From: Saprospiraceae bacterium
Lineage (GTDB): Bacteria; Bacteroidota; Bacteroidia; Chitinophagales; Saprospiraceae
Reading direction: 5' to 3'
DNA: 41,522 nucleotides
Assembly: GCA_020630435.1 (NCBI GenBank)
Contig: JAHDBJ010000024.1
Span: 1-41,522, forward strand
Part shown: piece by piece, positions 32,516 to 41,522 of the stretch
Position numbering within the stretch: position 1 is the stretch's first letter
Layout of the letters: each line of letters begins with the position of its first letter
Notes under the pieces: model-generated
Told to the model about the DNA's origin: nothing
What the model saw: only the letters and a program-made list of their open reading frames with translations
Databases searched by the model: none
Made by a program: the position numbers and the translations under genes

Positions 32516-35500
32516 ATGATTGAAAACACTCAAAACAGTAATTCCTACTTTGGGTTTGGGAGAACACAAAACAATAGACTCCTAAAAGCGCTTGATCCGA
32601 ATAATGTTAAATTGGATGATAGAGAACTAAGTGATTTGCTTGCTTTTACAACAGATTATGTTTCTACCATTAAATATTTTAATGATAAAAACTTAGAGGA
32701 TGGATTTTGGCATCACTTCTACCTAAATGATATTAGTGTCATCCTTGCAAATATTGTGAGTACAGATTTAAATACTTTAGAAGCTCAGTATAATGATATA
32801 TTGAGAAAAATTTATAGTACAAAAACATATCAAAAAAGGATTAGAACCTTTGAAGAATTATTTGCCCATATCTATAATATCGCTACACTTTTTAATGATT
32901 GGTATCAACAAATATTAGAGGTTAATTTATTAGACAAACAGTTTGAATCCATTATAGAAAATGAACTTTTTGGAATCATTCAAGAAAAAGTAAAAGATAA
33001 TGTCCAGTATTTAAAATCTATAGCTTTAGGAGCAGATAATAAAGATGCTATAGGTAGAAGTATGGATATAAGTTTTGAGCATTTTGATACAATATGGGAA
33101 TTAGATGAAGTCAAAGCCATAAATATTTTTGAAGGAGAAGAACCTTTAGAAAAGGTAATGACCGCATTATTGAAACTTCGTTTATTATATAGAACAATGC
33201 ATCAAGCATTAAGTTATACTGCTTTTCATTTTAAAAAATATTTTAAAAAATCATTAGAAAATAAAAATGATCACAAACCTCATATCGCATTATATCTAAC
33301 ATTTCTTAAACTGTTTAAATACATACAGAATGACTATAATCTAATTTCATCTAGATATTTAAGTTATTACTATAAAGAATATCTAAGACAAATTCCTAGA
33401 AAAGGAATACCAGATAGAGTTTATGTTGCCTTTGAATTGTCTAATCATGTTAAAAGATATATACTACCAGCAAATACCCAATTGGATGCAGGTTTAAATG
33501 AAAAAGGAGAAACAGTAGTTTATCAAACAACTAATGAGGTAGAACTGACAAAAGCCAAAATAAAATCTCTTAAGACTATTTATATAGGTCGAAGAGATAG
33601 TTCTTATCATACAAATTATCGATTAGTAACAGATATTTATTCAGCAAATGAAATTAATGCTGTTATTGGAGAGGATGTTTCTTCTCCAAAGTCACTAGAT
33701 GGTTGGGCTTTATTTGGAGAAGAACAAGAGTATAAACCCATAGATATACAAACAATGGATAGGGCAGATATTGGATTTGCTTTAGCCTCACCTATTTTTA
33801 GTTTGAGAGAAGGAGATAGAAATGTTGAATTAAAAATTACATTTAACCCAAACTCAACAAAGATTTATAAAAAATTGATAATCGATTTCTATGAAAGTGT
33901 CAATGCAGATAAAGGTAAAAATGATACTAAAATAACATTAGAAGAAGTCTTTTATAATCGTATATTTAGTCAAGTAGATGATAATGTAAGAAGTCTCAAT
34001 CTCTATATGTCTGGTAGTCAGGGTTGGGTGGAAATACCTACCCGAACAATCTCAATAAAAGCAAGTGGAAATGGAGATTGGTCTATTGATAGAGAAAGAG
34101 ATCTTAATCAAAATTTAGAAATTTTAGATGCACTTACAATATCGTTCAAAGTTCCAGCAGACAAACCTCCTATCGTTCCATTTAACCCTGCTGTTATAAA
34201 AGATGGAGCATATGCAACAAAACATCCAATTTTAAAGGTTTTATTAAACCCTAATCACCCTCCATTTTCATATTCTTTTTTAAAAGATTTAGAATTAGAA
34301 ACAATAGATATTAAGGTAGATGTCAAAGGATTAAAAAATGTTACTATAATTAATGATATTGGGATATTAGACAATAAACAACCCTTCGCAGCTTTTGGCG
34401 CACAACCTTCTATAGGTACATCACTATTAATTGGTAATGCGGAGCTTTTTAAGAAAAAACTCTCAAATGTCAATATAGATATAGAATGGAAAGATATTCC
34501 TCCTACTACTGATCAATTTAAAGCTCATTATGCTCATTATGGAGAAGAATTTAACCCTTCGGAATATAAAGTGAAACTAACAGCACTATCTGAAAATGAA
34601 TTTATGCCCGATCGAAAAGATGATAGTACGATTATTCCATTATTTAGCCATACTGTTGAACCCTCAACTGCACCAATTGAAGATTTGGTAGAAACGTCAA
34701 TTAAAATAGATGAGGTATTACTTTCATATCTTGATATACGACCCGATCCAGAATTAAGAGAAGTCGAAAACTTTAATAATAATACTCGTAGTGGTTATCT
34801 TAAGTTAGAATTAGTAAGTCCTCAAGAAGCATTTGGTCATTATTTATATCAAAATGCTTTTACAGAAGCAGTAACTAAAAAGGGATATGCTAAAGGTGGA
34901 GATATAGAAGGAGTCCCTCAATTACCATATACTCCAACTATTCAAGAAATGACTATAGGTTATACAGCATCTACTGTTTTAATGTTGAATGGTGGAAGTC
35001 AGGATACCCAAGAAAGAGTTTATCATATCCATCCCTTTGGAATTGCAAATATATATAGAAATGGGATTTTAGAAAATAAAACCTTATTACCTCGATTTAT
35101 TGAAGATGGTTATCTTCATATAGGAATTGAAAATGCTTACCCGCCAGAGACCATTTCTATATTTTTTCAACTAACATCAAAAAAATCGAAGACATTCAAT
35201 ACATTTAATATTCCTAAAGTAAAATGGAGTTATTTATCAAGAAATCAATGGAGAGATTTTGAAGATAGAGATATTTTATTTGATGGGACAGATAACTTTA
35301 CAAAATCTGGAATTATTCGTTTAAATCTTCCTAGAAGTGTTTCCTCTCGAAATACAATTTTAGAAAAAGGGCTTTGTTGGTTAAGAGCTAGTGTTATTGG
35401 TGATGTAGATGTGTTATGTCAAGCAGTTGATATTCGTACCCAAGTAGTTATGGTTGAAAGAATAGGAGAAGATATATCTAAAGAACCTTTAGCTCCAAAT

Positions 35501-36493
35501 ACTATCCAAAGTCTAGTTAGTAGTATTCCTGCTATTAGTACAGTAGTGCAACCCTTTGAATCATTTTATGGAGAGCAGGAAGAAACAAATGAGATGTTTT
35601 TTAGTAGGGTAAGTGAACGATTAAGACATAAAAATAGAGCAATTACACATTGGGATTTTGAAGCAATTGTACTCAATAATTTTCATAATATCCAACAGGC
35701 AAAGTGTTTGAGTTACTTAACCAACCCATATGAACAAAAAATTAAAAATGAACAAGAATTTTTAAATATAAAGGATGTAGAAGAAGGAGTTAAGGGTATT
35801 AGTCATAAAGATGGTGTTGTGATAGTAGTTGTACCCAAACGAACTAAATATATTGATGAAACAACCCCCCGATTTAATTACAAAATGCTTTCTACAATAG
35901 AAGAACAAATGTATAATTATATTTCACCTTTTGTAAAAGTAAAAGTAATCAATCCACAATATGAATATATAAGAATTATTTGCAATGTAAGATTTGAACA
36001 TGGTTTGAATGATGGGGTGACTTTACAACGATTACATAAAGATATCAGAAGATTTATTGCACCATGGTTAGATAATGATAAAGTGACCATTAATATTGGA
36101 GGGAGTATAAATGAAAATACAATACAAAATTATATTAAGAGTCTTAGTTATGTAAGATTTTTAACAAAATTTTCTATATTACATATATTAGAAGAAGATG
36201 GTTTGTATAAACTTCAAGATACAGCAGAAGAAGAAGAAATATCAATTATACAAGCAAGACCTTGGGGAATATTATTACCAGATGAAGATCATGAAATAGT
36301 AATGGTAGATAGAGAGGAAGAGGAACTGCCAGAAAAAATGATTGATACAGGAAAGGTGATTACATTTCAAAATAGAATTAATATTATTAGTACAAAAAAA
36401 TATATTAAAATTTTAAACCCTAAATTCAAGAAAAATCAAACAAAAGAGACCGTAGAAAAGGATACAGACTATACACTTGATATTACTATTTAA
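32516..36493 (+). CDS. Baseplate J-like wedge protein (Pvc11/Afp11, gp6-like)
   Basis: 1325 residues. The N-terminal 1-300 are helical and wedge-like. The hallmark region is near 1012-1070: 'PFESFYGEQEETNEMFFSRV', then 'ERLRHKNRAITHWDFEAIVL' and 'NIQQAKCLSY', which matches the Pvc11 pattern. 'VVPKRTKYI' and 'EQMYNYISPFVKVKVINPQY' follow, as expected of baseplate J modules. The C-terminal 1220-1325 region adds an acidic stretch ('QDTAEEEE') and strands that may bind neighbours. It forms the baseplate ring with the Pvc12-like protein and gp25. Confidence 0.92.
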   Translation: MIENTQNSNSYFGFGRTQNNRLLKALDPNNVKLDDRELSDLLAFTTDYVSTIKYFNDKNLEDGFWHHFYLNDISVILANIVSTDLNTLEAQYNDILRKIYSTKTYQKRIRTFEELFAHIYNIATLFNDWYQQILEVNLLDKQFESIIENELFGIIQEKVKDNVQYLKSIALGADNKDAIGRSMDISFEHFDTIWELDEVKAINIFEGEEPLEKVMTALLKLRLLYRTMHQALSYTAFHFKKYFKKSLENKNDHKPHIALYLTFLKLFKYIQNDYNLISSRYLSYYYKEYLRQIPRKGIPDRVYVAFELSNHVKRYILPANTQLDAGLNEKGETVVYQTTNEVELTKAKIKSLKTIYIGRRDSSYHTNYRLVTDIYSANEINAVIGEDVSSPKSLDGWALFGEEQEYKPIDIQTMDRADIGFALASPIFSLREGDRNVELKITFNPNSTKIYKKLIIDFYESVNADKGKNDTKITLEEVFYNRIFSQVDDNVRSLNLYMSGSQGWVEIPTRTISIKASGNGDWSIDRERDLNQNLEILDALTISFKVPADKPPIVPFNPAVIKDGAYATKHPILKVLLNPNHPPFSYSFLKDLELETIDIKVDVKGLKNVTIINDIGILDNKQPFAAFGAQPSIGTSLLIGNAELFKKKLSNVNIDIEWKDIPPTTDQFKAHYAHYGEEFNPSEYKVKLTALSENEFMPDRKDDSTIIPLFSHTVEPSTAPIEDLVETSIKIDEVLLSYLDIRPDPELREVENFNNNTRSGYLKLELVSPQEAFGHYLYQNAFTEAVTKKGYAKGGDIEGVPQLPYTPTIQEMTIGYTASTVLMLNGGSQDTQERVYHIHPFGIANIYRNGILENKTLLPRFIEDGYLHIGIENAYPPETISIFFQLTSKKSKTFNTFNIPKVKWSYLSRNQWRDFEDRDILFDGTDNFTKSGIIRLNLPRSVSSRNTILEKGLCWLRASVIGDVDVLCQAVDIRTQVVMVERIGEDISKEPLAPNTIQSLVSSIPAISTVVQPFESFYGEQEETNEMFFSRVSERLRHKNRAITHWDFEAIVLNNFHNIQQAKCLSYLTNPYEQKIKNEQEFLNIKDVEEGVKGISHKDGVVIVVVPKRTKYIDETTPRFNYKMLSTIEEQMYNYISPFVKVKVINPQYEYIRIICNVRFEHGLNDGVTLQRLHKDIRRFIAPWLDNDKVTINIGGSINENTIQNYIKSLSYVRFLTKFSILHILEEDGLYKLQDTAEEEEISIIQARPWGILLPDEDHEIVMVDREEEELPEKMIDTGKVITFQNRINIISTKKYIKILNPKFKKNQTKETVEKDTDYTLDITI

Positions 36494-36575
36494 GTTTAGA
36501 CAATCTTTCATATAGTCAAAAAATATATTTTCCTACTTCAGTTCTACTTATCTATTATCAAATAGTTTAAGATAT

Positions 36576-37496
36576 ATGCCAGAATATACCCGACACGACC
36601 TTCGCAGACAGTTTCAAGGTGGATATGTACAAAATGCTATCCATAACCTAATCGATTCTACACTAAATATTAGTGAAGATGGAATGAGTATAAGCCAAGA
36701 TTATGGTTTGGCACTCACTCCTAAAGGAAGTTCTAAAAAATTGATTTCCTTTTTTGAAAATATCAATAATCGTGCTAACCCACTTTGGGGCATTGGTTTG
36801 ACATCTACTGATAAAAAAGTTGCAGGACTAAATATATTAGAGGGAGAAACCAGTCGACTATTTATACAAAATGGAGGAAAAATAGGCGTAAATAATGAAA
36901 ACCCAAGATGTACCTTTGATGTAAATGGACTCATAGCAACTAAAGGAATTATTGGTTCATATGCTAGTGGATTAGTAGATGCAGATGGTAAATGGCATGC
37001 TGTACCAGGACTTAGAAACCTAAAAGGTTGTCAAGCATTAGAAGTATTTGCTCATATTAATGATATAGATGAAACAGGAGGACGCTTTGCTTTAACTTAC
37101 GCTATTTTATTAATGTCTAACGGACATAAAGGAGGACAAATCACTAAAATTAGAACTTCTGTGGAAGCAGCAAGTCGTTGGTTATGGGGGCGTTTTTTTA
37201 ATAAAATAAAGTTTCGATGGCAATTAGAAGAAAATACAGATGTAGAAGAACGATATAGAGTGGAAATAAGAACAAGAACACATTATGGAATGAAAAATGG
37301 AGAACCCAAAAAAATTTTTTATAGGGTTCGAAAAATGTGGGATAAAGAGTTTGAAAATAGAAAAATAAGTGATACAACTTGGATGACTAAAGAACCTCCA
37401 AAAACACAAATAAGATCAAGGATGCCTCAGTTTGCAACTCCTTCAACAGGTCAACAAACAGGGAAAAGAAAATTAACAATTAAAAAGAAAAACTAG
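36576..37496 (+). CDS. Putative CIS fibre or baseplate-associated protein
   Basis: 306 residues. Residues 75-125 have a short 'LFIQNGGKIGVNNENPRCTF' and 'DVNGLIATKGIIGSYASG' pattern like phage-tail and adhesin fibre stalk-to-head junctions. Residues 125-235 ('DADGKWHAVPGLRNLKGCQA', then 'EVFAHIND', 'GRFALTYAILLMS') form a beta-rich domain I associate with CIS gene clusters. The end is Lys/Arg-rich ('GKRKLTIKKKN'). It sits between baseplate J and Pvc12-like genes, unlike Pvc13 fibres. A receptor-binding or baseplate-attached role is inferred; the family name is not certain. Confidence 0.6.
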   Translation: MPEYTRHDLRRQFQGGYVQNAIHNLIDSTLNISEDGMSISQDYGLALTPKGSSKKLISFFENINNRANPLWGIGLTSTDKKVAGLNILEGETSRLFIQNGGKIGVNNENPRCTFDVNGLIATKGIIGSYASGLVDADGKWHAVPGLRNLKGCQALEVFAHINDIDETGGRFALTYAILLMSNGHKGGQITKIRTSVEAASRWLWGRFFNKIKFRWQLEENTDVEERYRVEIRTRTHYGMKNGEPKKIFYRVRKMWDKEFENRKISDTTWMTKEPPKTQIRSRMPQFATPSTGQQTGKRKLTIKKKN

Positions 37497-37502
37497 ATAT
37501 TC

Positions 37503-37703
37503 GTGAGTGAACAAATAACTCTTGAGTTGAGTCTTGACGAAATAAACCTCATTTTTCAAGCATTAGGAGAACGACCTTTTAAAGAAGTGTTTGAATTAAT
37601 GGGGAAAATAAATGAAGAAGTTAACCGTCAAATGTCTGCTAATAATTCAGATGATTCTGCTGATATGCTAGAAGACTTCTCTAATAATTCAAAAAATGAG
37701 TAG
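37503..37703 (+). CDS. Small acidic CIS-cluster protein
   Basis: 66 residues, starting with GTG at 37503, 6 bases after the previous stop. Residues 1-45 are an amphipathic helix region ('LSLDEINLIFQALGERPFKEV'-type, split), and the tail is Asp/Ser/Asn-rich. Its last codons overlap the start of the Pvc12-like gene by 8 bases, which supports a real translated gene. Function unknown; possibly an assembly chaperone for its neighbour. Confidence 0.65.
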   Translation: MSEQITLELSLDEINLIFQALGERPFKEVFELMGKINEEVNRQMSANNSDDSADMLEDFSNNSKNE

Positions 37704-40389
37704 TAAGAAGCCAACAAGTATAAAAAAAGACTATGTACTACCTGATAGTATGAACTATACCTTTTTGAAAAAAAAAGGAATAGAACATAGTCAGGAGTTA
37801 GCAGGTAAAATCTGGACCGATTATAATGAACATGATCCAGGTATCACTATCCTAGAAAACATCTGCTATACTCTAACAGAACTAGGGTATAAAACGAATT
37901 TCAATATTAAGGATATCTTATATGGAGAATCGGATGAAAAAGTAGAAGATATTCTATATCAAATTCAAGATATTTTTCCTTGTTCTCCTGTTACTATATT
38001 AGATTATAGAAAATTAGTTATTGATCGTGTAAATAATATTAATAATGCGTGGATTGTACCTAAACGACAAAGTCAATTAGGAATTAATATAAATGGTTTA
38101 TATGATGTATTATTACAGATCAAAAATTTTCAATATGAGGAAGAAACGGTACAAATAGTCCATTCTTTACTTAATCAAAATCGAAATTTATGTGAAGATT
38201 TTGATTCTATCCAAGTTTTAGAATCTGAAAAGATAATTATTGCTGCTGAAGTCATTATTAATCCTGATGTTGTTGGAGAGTCTTTATTGGCAAATATGCT
38301 CTATGTGTTATCTGATATACTACAACCTGAAATTGCTTTTTATACTTTAGAAGAAATGCTAGATAAAGGTTATGATTATTCAGATATTTTTTCAGGACCA
38401 GCACCCAAAAATGGATTCATTGAGGAAGGAGATTTGATTCGGTCAGACATGAATAATATTAGTAAAATATTTCGTTCCCAATTGATACAAAGACTTACAG
38501 AACTAGAAGGGGTGCAAGCAATTGCAGATTTTTCAGTATTGGTAGGAGGAGTGGAACAAAAAGAGGAGTATATAAAACTAGATGGGAACCGTTTCCCTGT
38601 TTTAGATATAGAGGAAATGTTATCTGAAACAAACCCTCAAATTATTTTTTATGTAGGAGATATTGTATACGAATTAGATATGAATGTTGTGCAATATTCT
38701 TATGATATGCTTAAAGTTAAAAGTCGTCAAAGCCATAAACGATGGTTGGCATTACCAGAGGTAGATAAAAAGTCTAATCGCTCTCTTACAGAAATGGAAG
38801 AATACTTCTCCATGCAAAATACTTTTCCAAAAACTTATGGTATTACTTCATTTGGTATTGGAAAAACAAATATTACAGAACGTCAAAGAGCTCAGGTCAA
38901 ACAGCTTAAAGCCTATTTGTTACCATTTGAGCAAATCATGGCAAACCACCTCTCACAGCTAGTTAATACTAGAAGATTATTTTCGATTGAAGAGGAGATG
39001 GATATTACTTATTTTGGTCAAAATATAGAAAGTATTGTTCCTAATGCCGAATCATTATTTTTAAATGGGCAAACACCAAAAGATAAAGGACTTCATCAAA
39101 TTATCAAGAAGTATGATAAAAATTTGGAACGAAGAAATCGTTTTTTAGATCATTTACTAGCTCGTTTTGGAGAAGAATTTATGGAAGAAGCCTTTAATGC
39201 TATCCACCGAGATGCTACTACAAATACAAAAGAAGATTTTAATAAAAAGGCCATTTCTGCCAAAATTAAATTTCTTAAAAATTATATTAATATAAGTCAA
39301 AATAAAGCTAAAGGATTTGATTATAGTGAAACCGTAAGTGACCCAGAAAATACTGCAGGTTTAAAAAAGAAAATTTGCCTCTTATTTAATATCGAAGAAT
39401 ATGGACATAAACAATATGCCAAAACATTTACAACCAATAAACTAAAAGTCAAAGAGACAAAAAAAGCAAAAGACAAACCCCAAAAAGGAGTGTTTTCTTT
39501 TAAATCAAATTCTAAAAATATTCTAGCAGAGGTATTGGCATTTGGAATGGATCGAAATAACTATATCATAGCTAGAGAAAAAAAGAATGATAAAGTATTT
39601 AATATTTCTTTTATTAATCCAAAATCAAAAAGAGAAGTTATCATCTCACAAATAGAGTCTTTGGAGAAGGGAGAAGATGCCCTTGATAACCTTATCGTAT
39701 ATTTGAAAAATCTAAACAAATCAAGTGAAGGGTTTCATCTGATAGAAAATATCTTGTTACGATTACAAGAAAATGTTTATCGTTTTAGACTTACAGATAA
39801 AAGTACAGAATTATTTAGTAGTGATTTCAACTATTCTGATAATAAAAAAGAAAGAAAGAACTTACTTAATCAGTTACTCCTATTGGGGAAAGATGCAAAA
39901 AAGTATAAAATAGGGAAAAAAGAAGAACAAATAGTATTAGAATTATTGGATGAAAAAAACCAACCATTCATAAAAAAAGCTTTCGGAAAATCGAAAAAAA
40001 ATGCTCAAGACTTTCAAAATAAATGTATTGATTTCTTTCAGTCATTAGTTTCTAATAAACAGGACATCAATGAATTTGTTATTTGGGAACAAAAAAATAA
40101 AGAAGGTGCAATAATGGTTAATGATCCTTATTCCTTACAAATAAGTATTGTGATTCCTGCTTGGGCAGCACGGTTTCGTACCCGAAAAATGAAAATCCTT
40201 TTTGAAAATATTGTCAAACTTAATGCACCAGCACATTTGACTATTCGTTTTTATTGGTATGATATTCCAACAATGGCAAAGTTTGAAGGGTTTTATGAAA
40301 AATGGTTAAATGAACGAAGAAAACTAAATCCAGATTTTGCAACACTTGATGATTTGTCTGTGAAAATTCTTAAAATGCTAGTAGAATAG
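37696..40389 (+). CDS. CIS baseplate protein (Pvc12/Afp12-like)
   Basis: 897 residues. 'IWTDYNEHDPGITILE' at about 39-54 is the signature of the Afp12/Pvc12 family, and 'ILDYRKLVIDRV..INNAWIV' is the next conserved part. 'QRAQVKQLKAYLLPFEQIMANHLSQL' (split) around 405 is also family-like. The region about 590-810 carries an apparent pair of similar alpha-beta modules ('VFSFKSNSKNILAEVL', 'VYRFRLTDKSTELFSS') that looks like an insertion. The end 'ISIVIPAWAARFRTRKM' with 'NAPAHLTIRFYWYD' closes the family fold. It forms the outer part of the baseplate wedge. Confidence 0.88.
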   Translation: MSSKKPTSIKKDYVLPDSMNYTFLKKKGIEHSQELAGKIWTDYNEHDPGITILENICYTLTELGYKTNFNIKDILYGESDEKVEDILYQIQDIFPCSPVTILDYRKLVIDRVNNINNAWIVPKRQSQLGININGLYDVLLQIKNFQYEEETVQIVHSLLNQNRNLCEDFDSIQVLESEKIIIAAEVIINPDVVGESLLANMLYVLSDILQPEIAFYTLEEMLDKGYDYSDIFSGPAPKNGFIEEGDLIRSDMNNISKIFRSQLIQRLTELEGVQAIADFSVLVGGVEQKEEYIKLDGNRFPVLDIEEMLSETNPQIIFYVGDIVYELDMNVVQYSYDMLKVKSRQSHKRWLALPEVDKKSNRSLTEMEEYFSMQNTFPKTYGITSFGIGKTNITERQRAQVKQLKAYLLPFEQIMANHLSQLVNTRRLFSIEEEMDITYFGQNIESIVPNAESLFLNGQTPKDKGLHQIIKKYDKNLERRNRFLDHLLARFGEEFMEEAFNAIHRDATTNTKEDFNKKAISAKIKFLKNYINISQNKAKGFDYSETVSDPENTAGLKKKICLLFNIEEYGHKQYAKTFTTNKLKVKETKKAKDKPQKGVFSFKSNSKNILAEVLAFGMDRNNYIIAREKKNDKVFNISFINPKSKREVIISQIESLEKGEDALDNLIVYLKNLNKSSEGFHLIENILLRLQENVYRFRLTDKSTELFSSDFNYSDNKKERKNLLNQLLLLGKDAKKYKIGKKEEQIVLELLDEKNQPFIKKAFGKSKKNAQDFQNKCIDFFQSLVSNKQDINEFVIWEQKNKEGAIMVNDPYSLQISIVIPAWAARFRTRKMKILFENIVKLNAPAHLTIRFYWYDIPTMAKFEGFYEKWLNERRKLNPDFATLDDLSVKILKMLVE

Positions 40390-40521
40390 ATACTACAAGA
40401 TGTAAAGTACAAACAATAGTTATCTAATATTAAATTAACATTTATCCTGTAAACTATTCATCTTGATTTTAGTCTTAAAACAGAATGCTTAAATTTTGAG
40501 CCTACCTAAGTATACAATTTT

Positions 40522-41522
40522 GTGGGGAAACAAAAATCAAACCATATTATTCATAAACAAAATGTAGAGATTAGCCTACCTGATCCTCAATATCATTATT
40601 CAGTAAGTAATGATATAAGTGATGTGCTTCGTTTTAAAATAACACCTATCCTTGATGATGTACTATCTCAATTAAGTACACCTAATGAATTAATAATTAT
40701 TAATAAATTAGATTTTGAATTAGGTAATATTCCCTTAAATGAGTTTAAAAAAGAATTTACAGAAAGACTTACAGAGAAAATCAAAAAAGAACTTACACTA
40801 CAAATTAAGGTCGTTCAACAAAAATATAAAAATGGGTTAATAGGAAATACATCTGATGATATCTATATTGTTCCTGTATTACAATCCAAATTAGATATCA
40901 TTGTCCACTTCTTAGAATGGGGTTGGTTACCACCTCACAGCAATCTTGAAGGGAAAAACATAGTAGAAATATTTCAAGAAGTATTATCTAATAAAAAACA
41001 ACTTTTAAAAAATACATTACCTAAACTTCTTCAAACACCTAAGACTATTGAACGATTAGTTTATCAATTTCCTAAGTCGATAATTGATGAAATCTATCAA
41101 TTATTAGTACCAAATCAAGCACAATATTTAATTGAAATTGAACAAGAAATTTTAAAAAGTAAAAATCTAGATATTCGACAAATTTCAAAATTAATATTGA
41201 ATCGAATTTTTGTTGAAAGAAAGATTGATATAAAAAAGGATGATATATTTTATAAAGAAAAAATAAGAGATCGTTTAGTTCAAATAGAACAACACAATAG
41301 TAAAAATAAGGAAGAGATAGACATGAATGTTGATGAAAAAGAGCATAAACAACAGCATGAATTAGAAATGTTAGAAGAACATAGAGAGAATATTTCAGAA
41401 GAGGTAGAACAAACAAGAGTTAATGAAAATGAAAAAGAGACTAAGCAAGAGGAAGAAGTAGAGATGCTAGAAGAACATAGAGAGAATATTTCAGAAGAGG
41501 TAGAACAAACAAGAGTTAATGA
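40522..41522 (+). CDS. CIS tape-measure protein (Pvc14/Afp14-like), N-terminal part
   Basis: An open frame from GTG at 40522 continues to the right edge without a stop (333 codons seen). An in-frame TAA at 40507-40509 and the lack of other starts support this start. 'NHIIHKQNVEISLPD' at the N-terminus and 'ELIIINKLDFELGNIPLNEF' (about 53-73) match the CIS tape-measure family, whose members begin this way. 'FLEWGWLPPHS' is another typical motif. After residue about 250 it becomes charged and Glu-rich with a 32-residue repeat. In these particles the protein sets tube length and lies within the tube. It starts 132 bases after the Pvc12-like gene. Confidence 0.85.
   Translation, partial: MGKQKSNHIIHKQNVEISLPDPQYHYSVSNDISDVLRFKITPILDDVLSQLSTPNELIIINKLDFELGNIPLNEFKKEFTERLTEKIKKELTLQIKVVQQKYKNGLIGNTSDDIYIVPVLQSKLDIIVHFLEWGWLPPHSNLEGKNIVEIFQEVLSNKKQLLKNTLPKLLQTPKTIERLVYQFPKSIIDEIYQLLVPNQAQYLIEIEQEILKSKNLDIRQISKLILNRIFVERKIDIKKDDIFYKEKIRDRLVQIEQHNSKNKEEIDMNVDEKEHKQQHELEMLEEHRENISEEVEQTRVNENEKETKQEEEVEMLEEHRENISEEVEQTRVN
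41368..41522 (+). repeat. 96-bp in-frame repeat in the tape-measure gene
   Basis: The segment beginning ATGTTAGAAGAACATAG at 41368 recurs from 41464 with one or two changes, a period of 96 bases or 32 residues ('MLEEHRENISEEVEQTRVN'). The second copy is cut by the window edge, so more units may follow. Repeat number could set particle length. Confidence 0.85.

Noticed and set aside
30118-36493. Classical type VI secretion system
   Set aside because: VgrG-like spike, gp25 and baseplate J are shared, but there is no TssJ/L/M membrane complex, TssK or TssB/C pair; DUF4255, DUF5908, single-chain sheath and Pvc11/12-like genes point to the Afp/PVC type.
41072-41416. Minus-strand 114-residue hydrophobic open frame
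   Set aside because: It is antisense to the tape-measure gene, whose own frame is open to the edge with family motifs.
20426-41522. Prophage
   Set aside because: No capsid, portal, terminase, integrase or lysis genes are seen; the gene order is that of a CIS.

Overview
The window looks like part of a large, AT-rich plasmid (or plasmid-derived secondary replicon) from a gliding, probably marine member of the Bacteroidota. Evidence for the lineage: secreted giant proteins made of SprB-like Ig repeats, PKD-domain lipoproteins with relaxed lipoboxes, an M23 peptidase with the 'PHVC' zinc motif I associate with this phylum, starts without a Shine-Dalgarno sequence, and putative TTTG/TAnnTTTG promoter boxes. 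The genus cannot be fixed from the sequence. No tRNA, rRNA, IS element or CRISPR array was seen.

Layout. (1) 1-4168, minus strand: the N-terminal part of a giant repeat adhesin (runs off the left edge) preceded in the same operon by a PKD lipoprotein. (2) 4421-5365, plus: a TerB-like protein, convergent with (3) 5374-13773, minus: a six-gene operon encoding a complete ubiquitin-like conjugation pathway: E1 (ThiF fold), a YukD/ubiquitin-like modifier, E2 (UBC fold), a membrane-anchored JAMM/JAB protease, a membrane protein with a periplasmic VWA domain, a degenerate RING/U-box-like domain and an FHA domain, and a voltage-gated-type potassium channel. (4) 14048-15421, plus: a membrane-anchored M23 peptidase. 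(5) 15422-20014, plus: the replicon core: an AT-rich palindrome-bearing region, ParA/ParF-like ATPase, ParG-like ribbon-helix-helix protein, KilA-N protein, an iteron array with about 21-bp spacing, and a Rep_3-type initiator with an inverted iteron just before its start. (6) 20426-41522, plus: a contractile injection system (CIS) of the Afp/PVC type: three envelope-type genes (secreted protein, degenerate GH18-like membrane protein, small membrane protein), then cap (DUF4255), unknown, sheath, three tube paralogues, DUF5908/Pvc6, LysM-type Pvc7, VgrG-like spike, gp25, baseplate J, fibre-like protein, small protein, Pvc12-like baseplate protein and the start of the tape-measure protein, which runs off the right edge. 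ATPase, PAAR tip and effector genes are not in the window.

How the parts may work together. In the minus-strand operon the predicted topologies agree: the VWA domain and the N-terminal half of the JAB protein are outside the inner membrane, while RING-like, FHA, JAB, E1, E2 and modifier are in the cytoplasm. This suggests a membrane-localised, signal-responsive conjugation system whose output may involve the ion channel encoded last. The core set E1/E2/Ubl/JAB is known from bacterial Bil/BUB-type operons and from the genomic surveys of Iyer, Burroughs and Aravind; I do not recall a described system combining it with a VWA-RING-FHA membrane protein and a Kv-type channel. This is the best candidate for a new system here. 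The CIS is a recognisable family member but has unusual envelope partners in the same operon.
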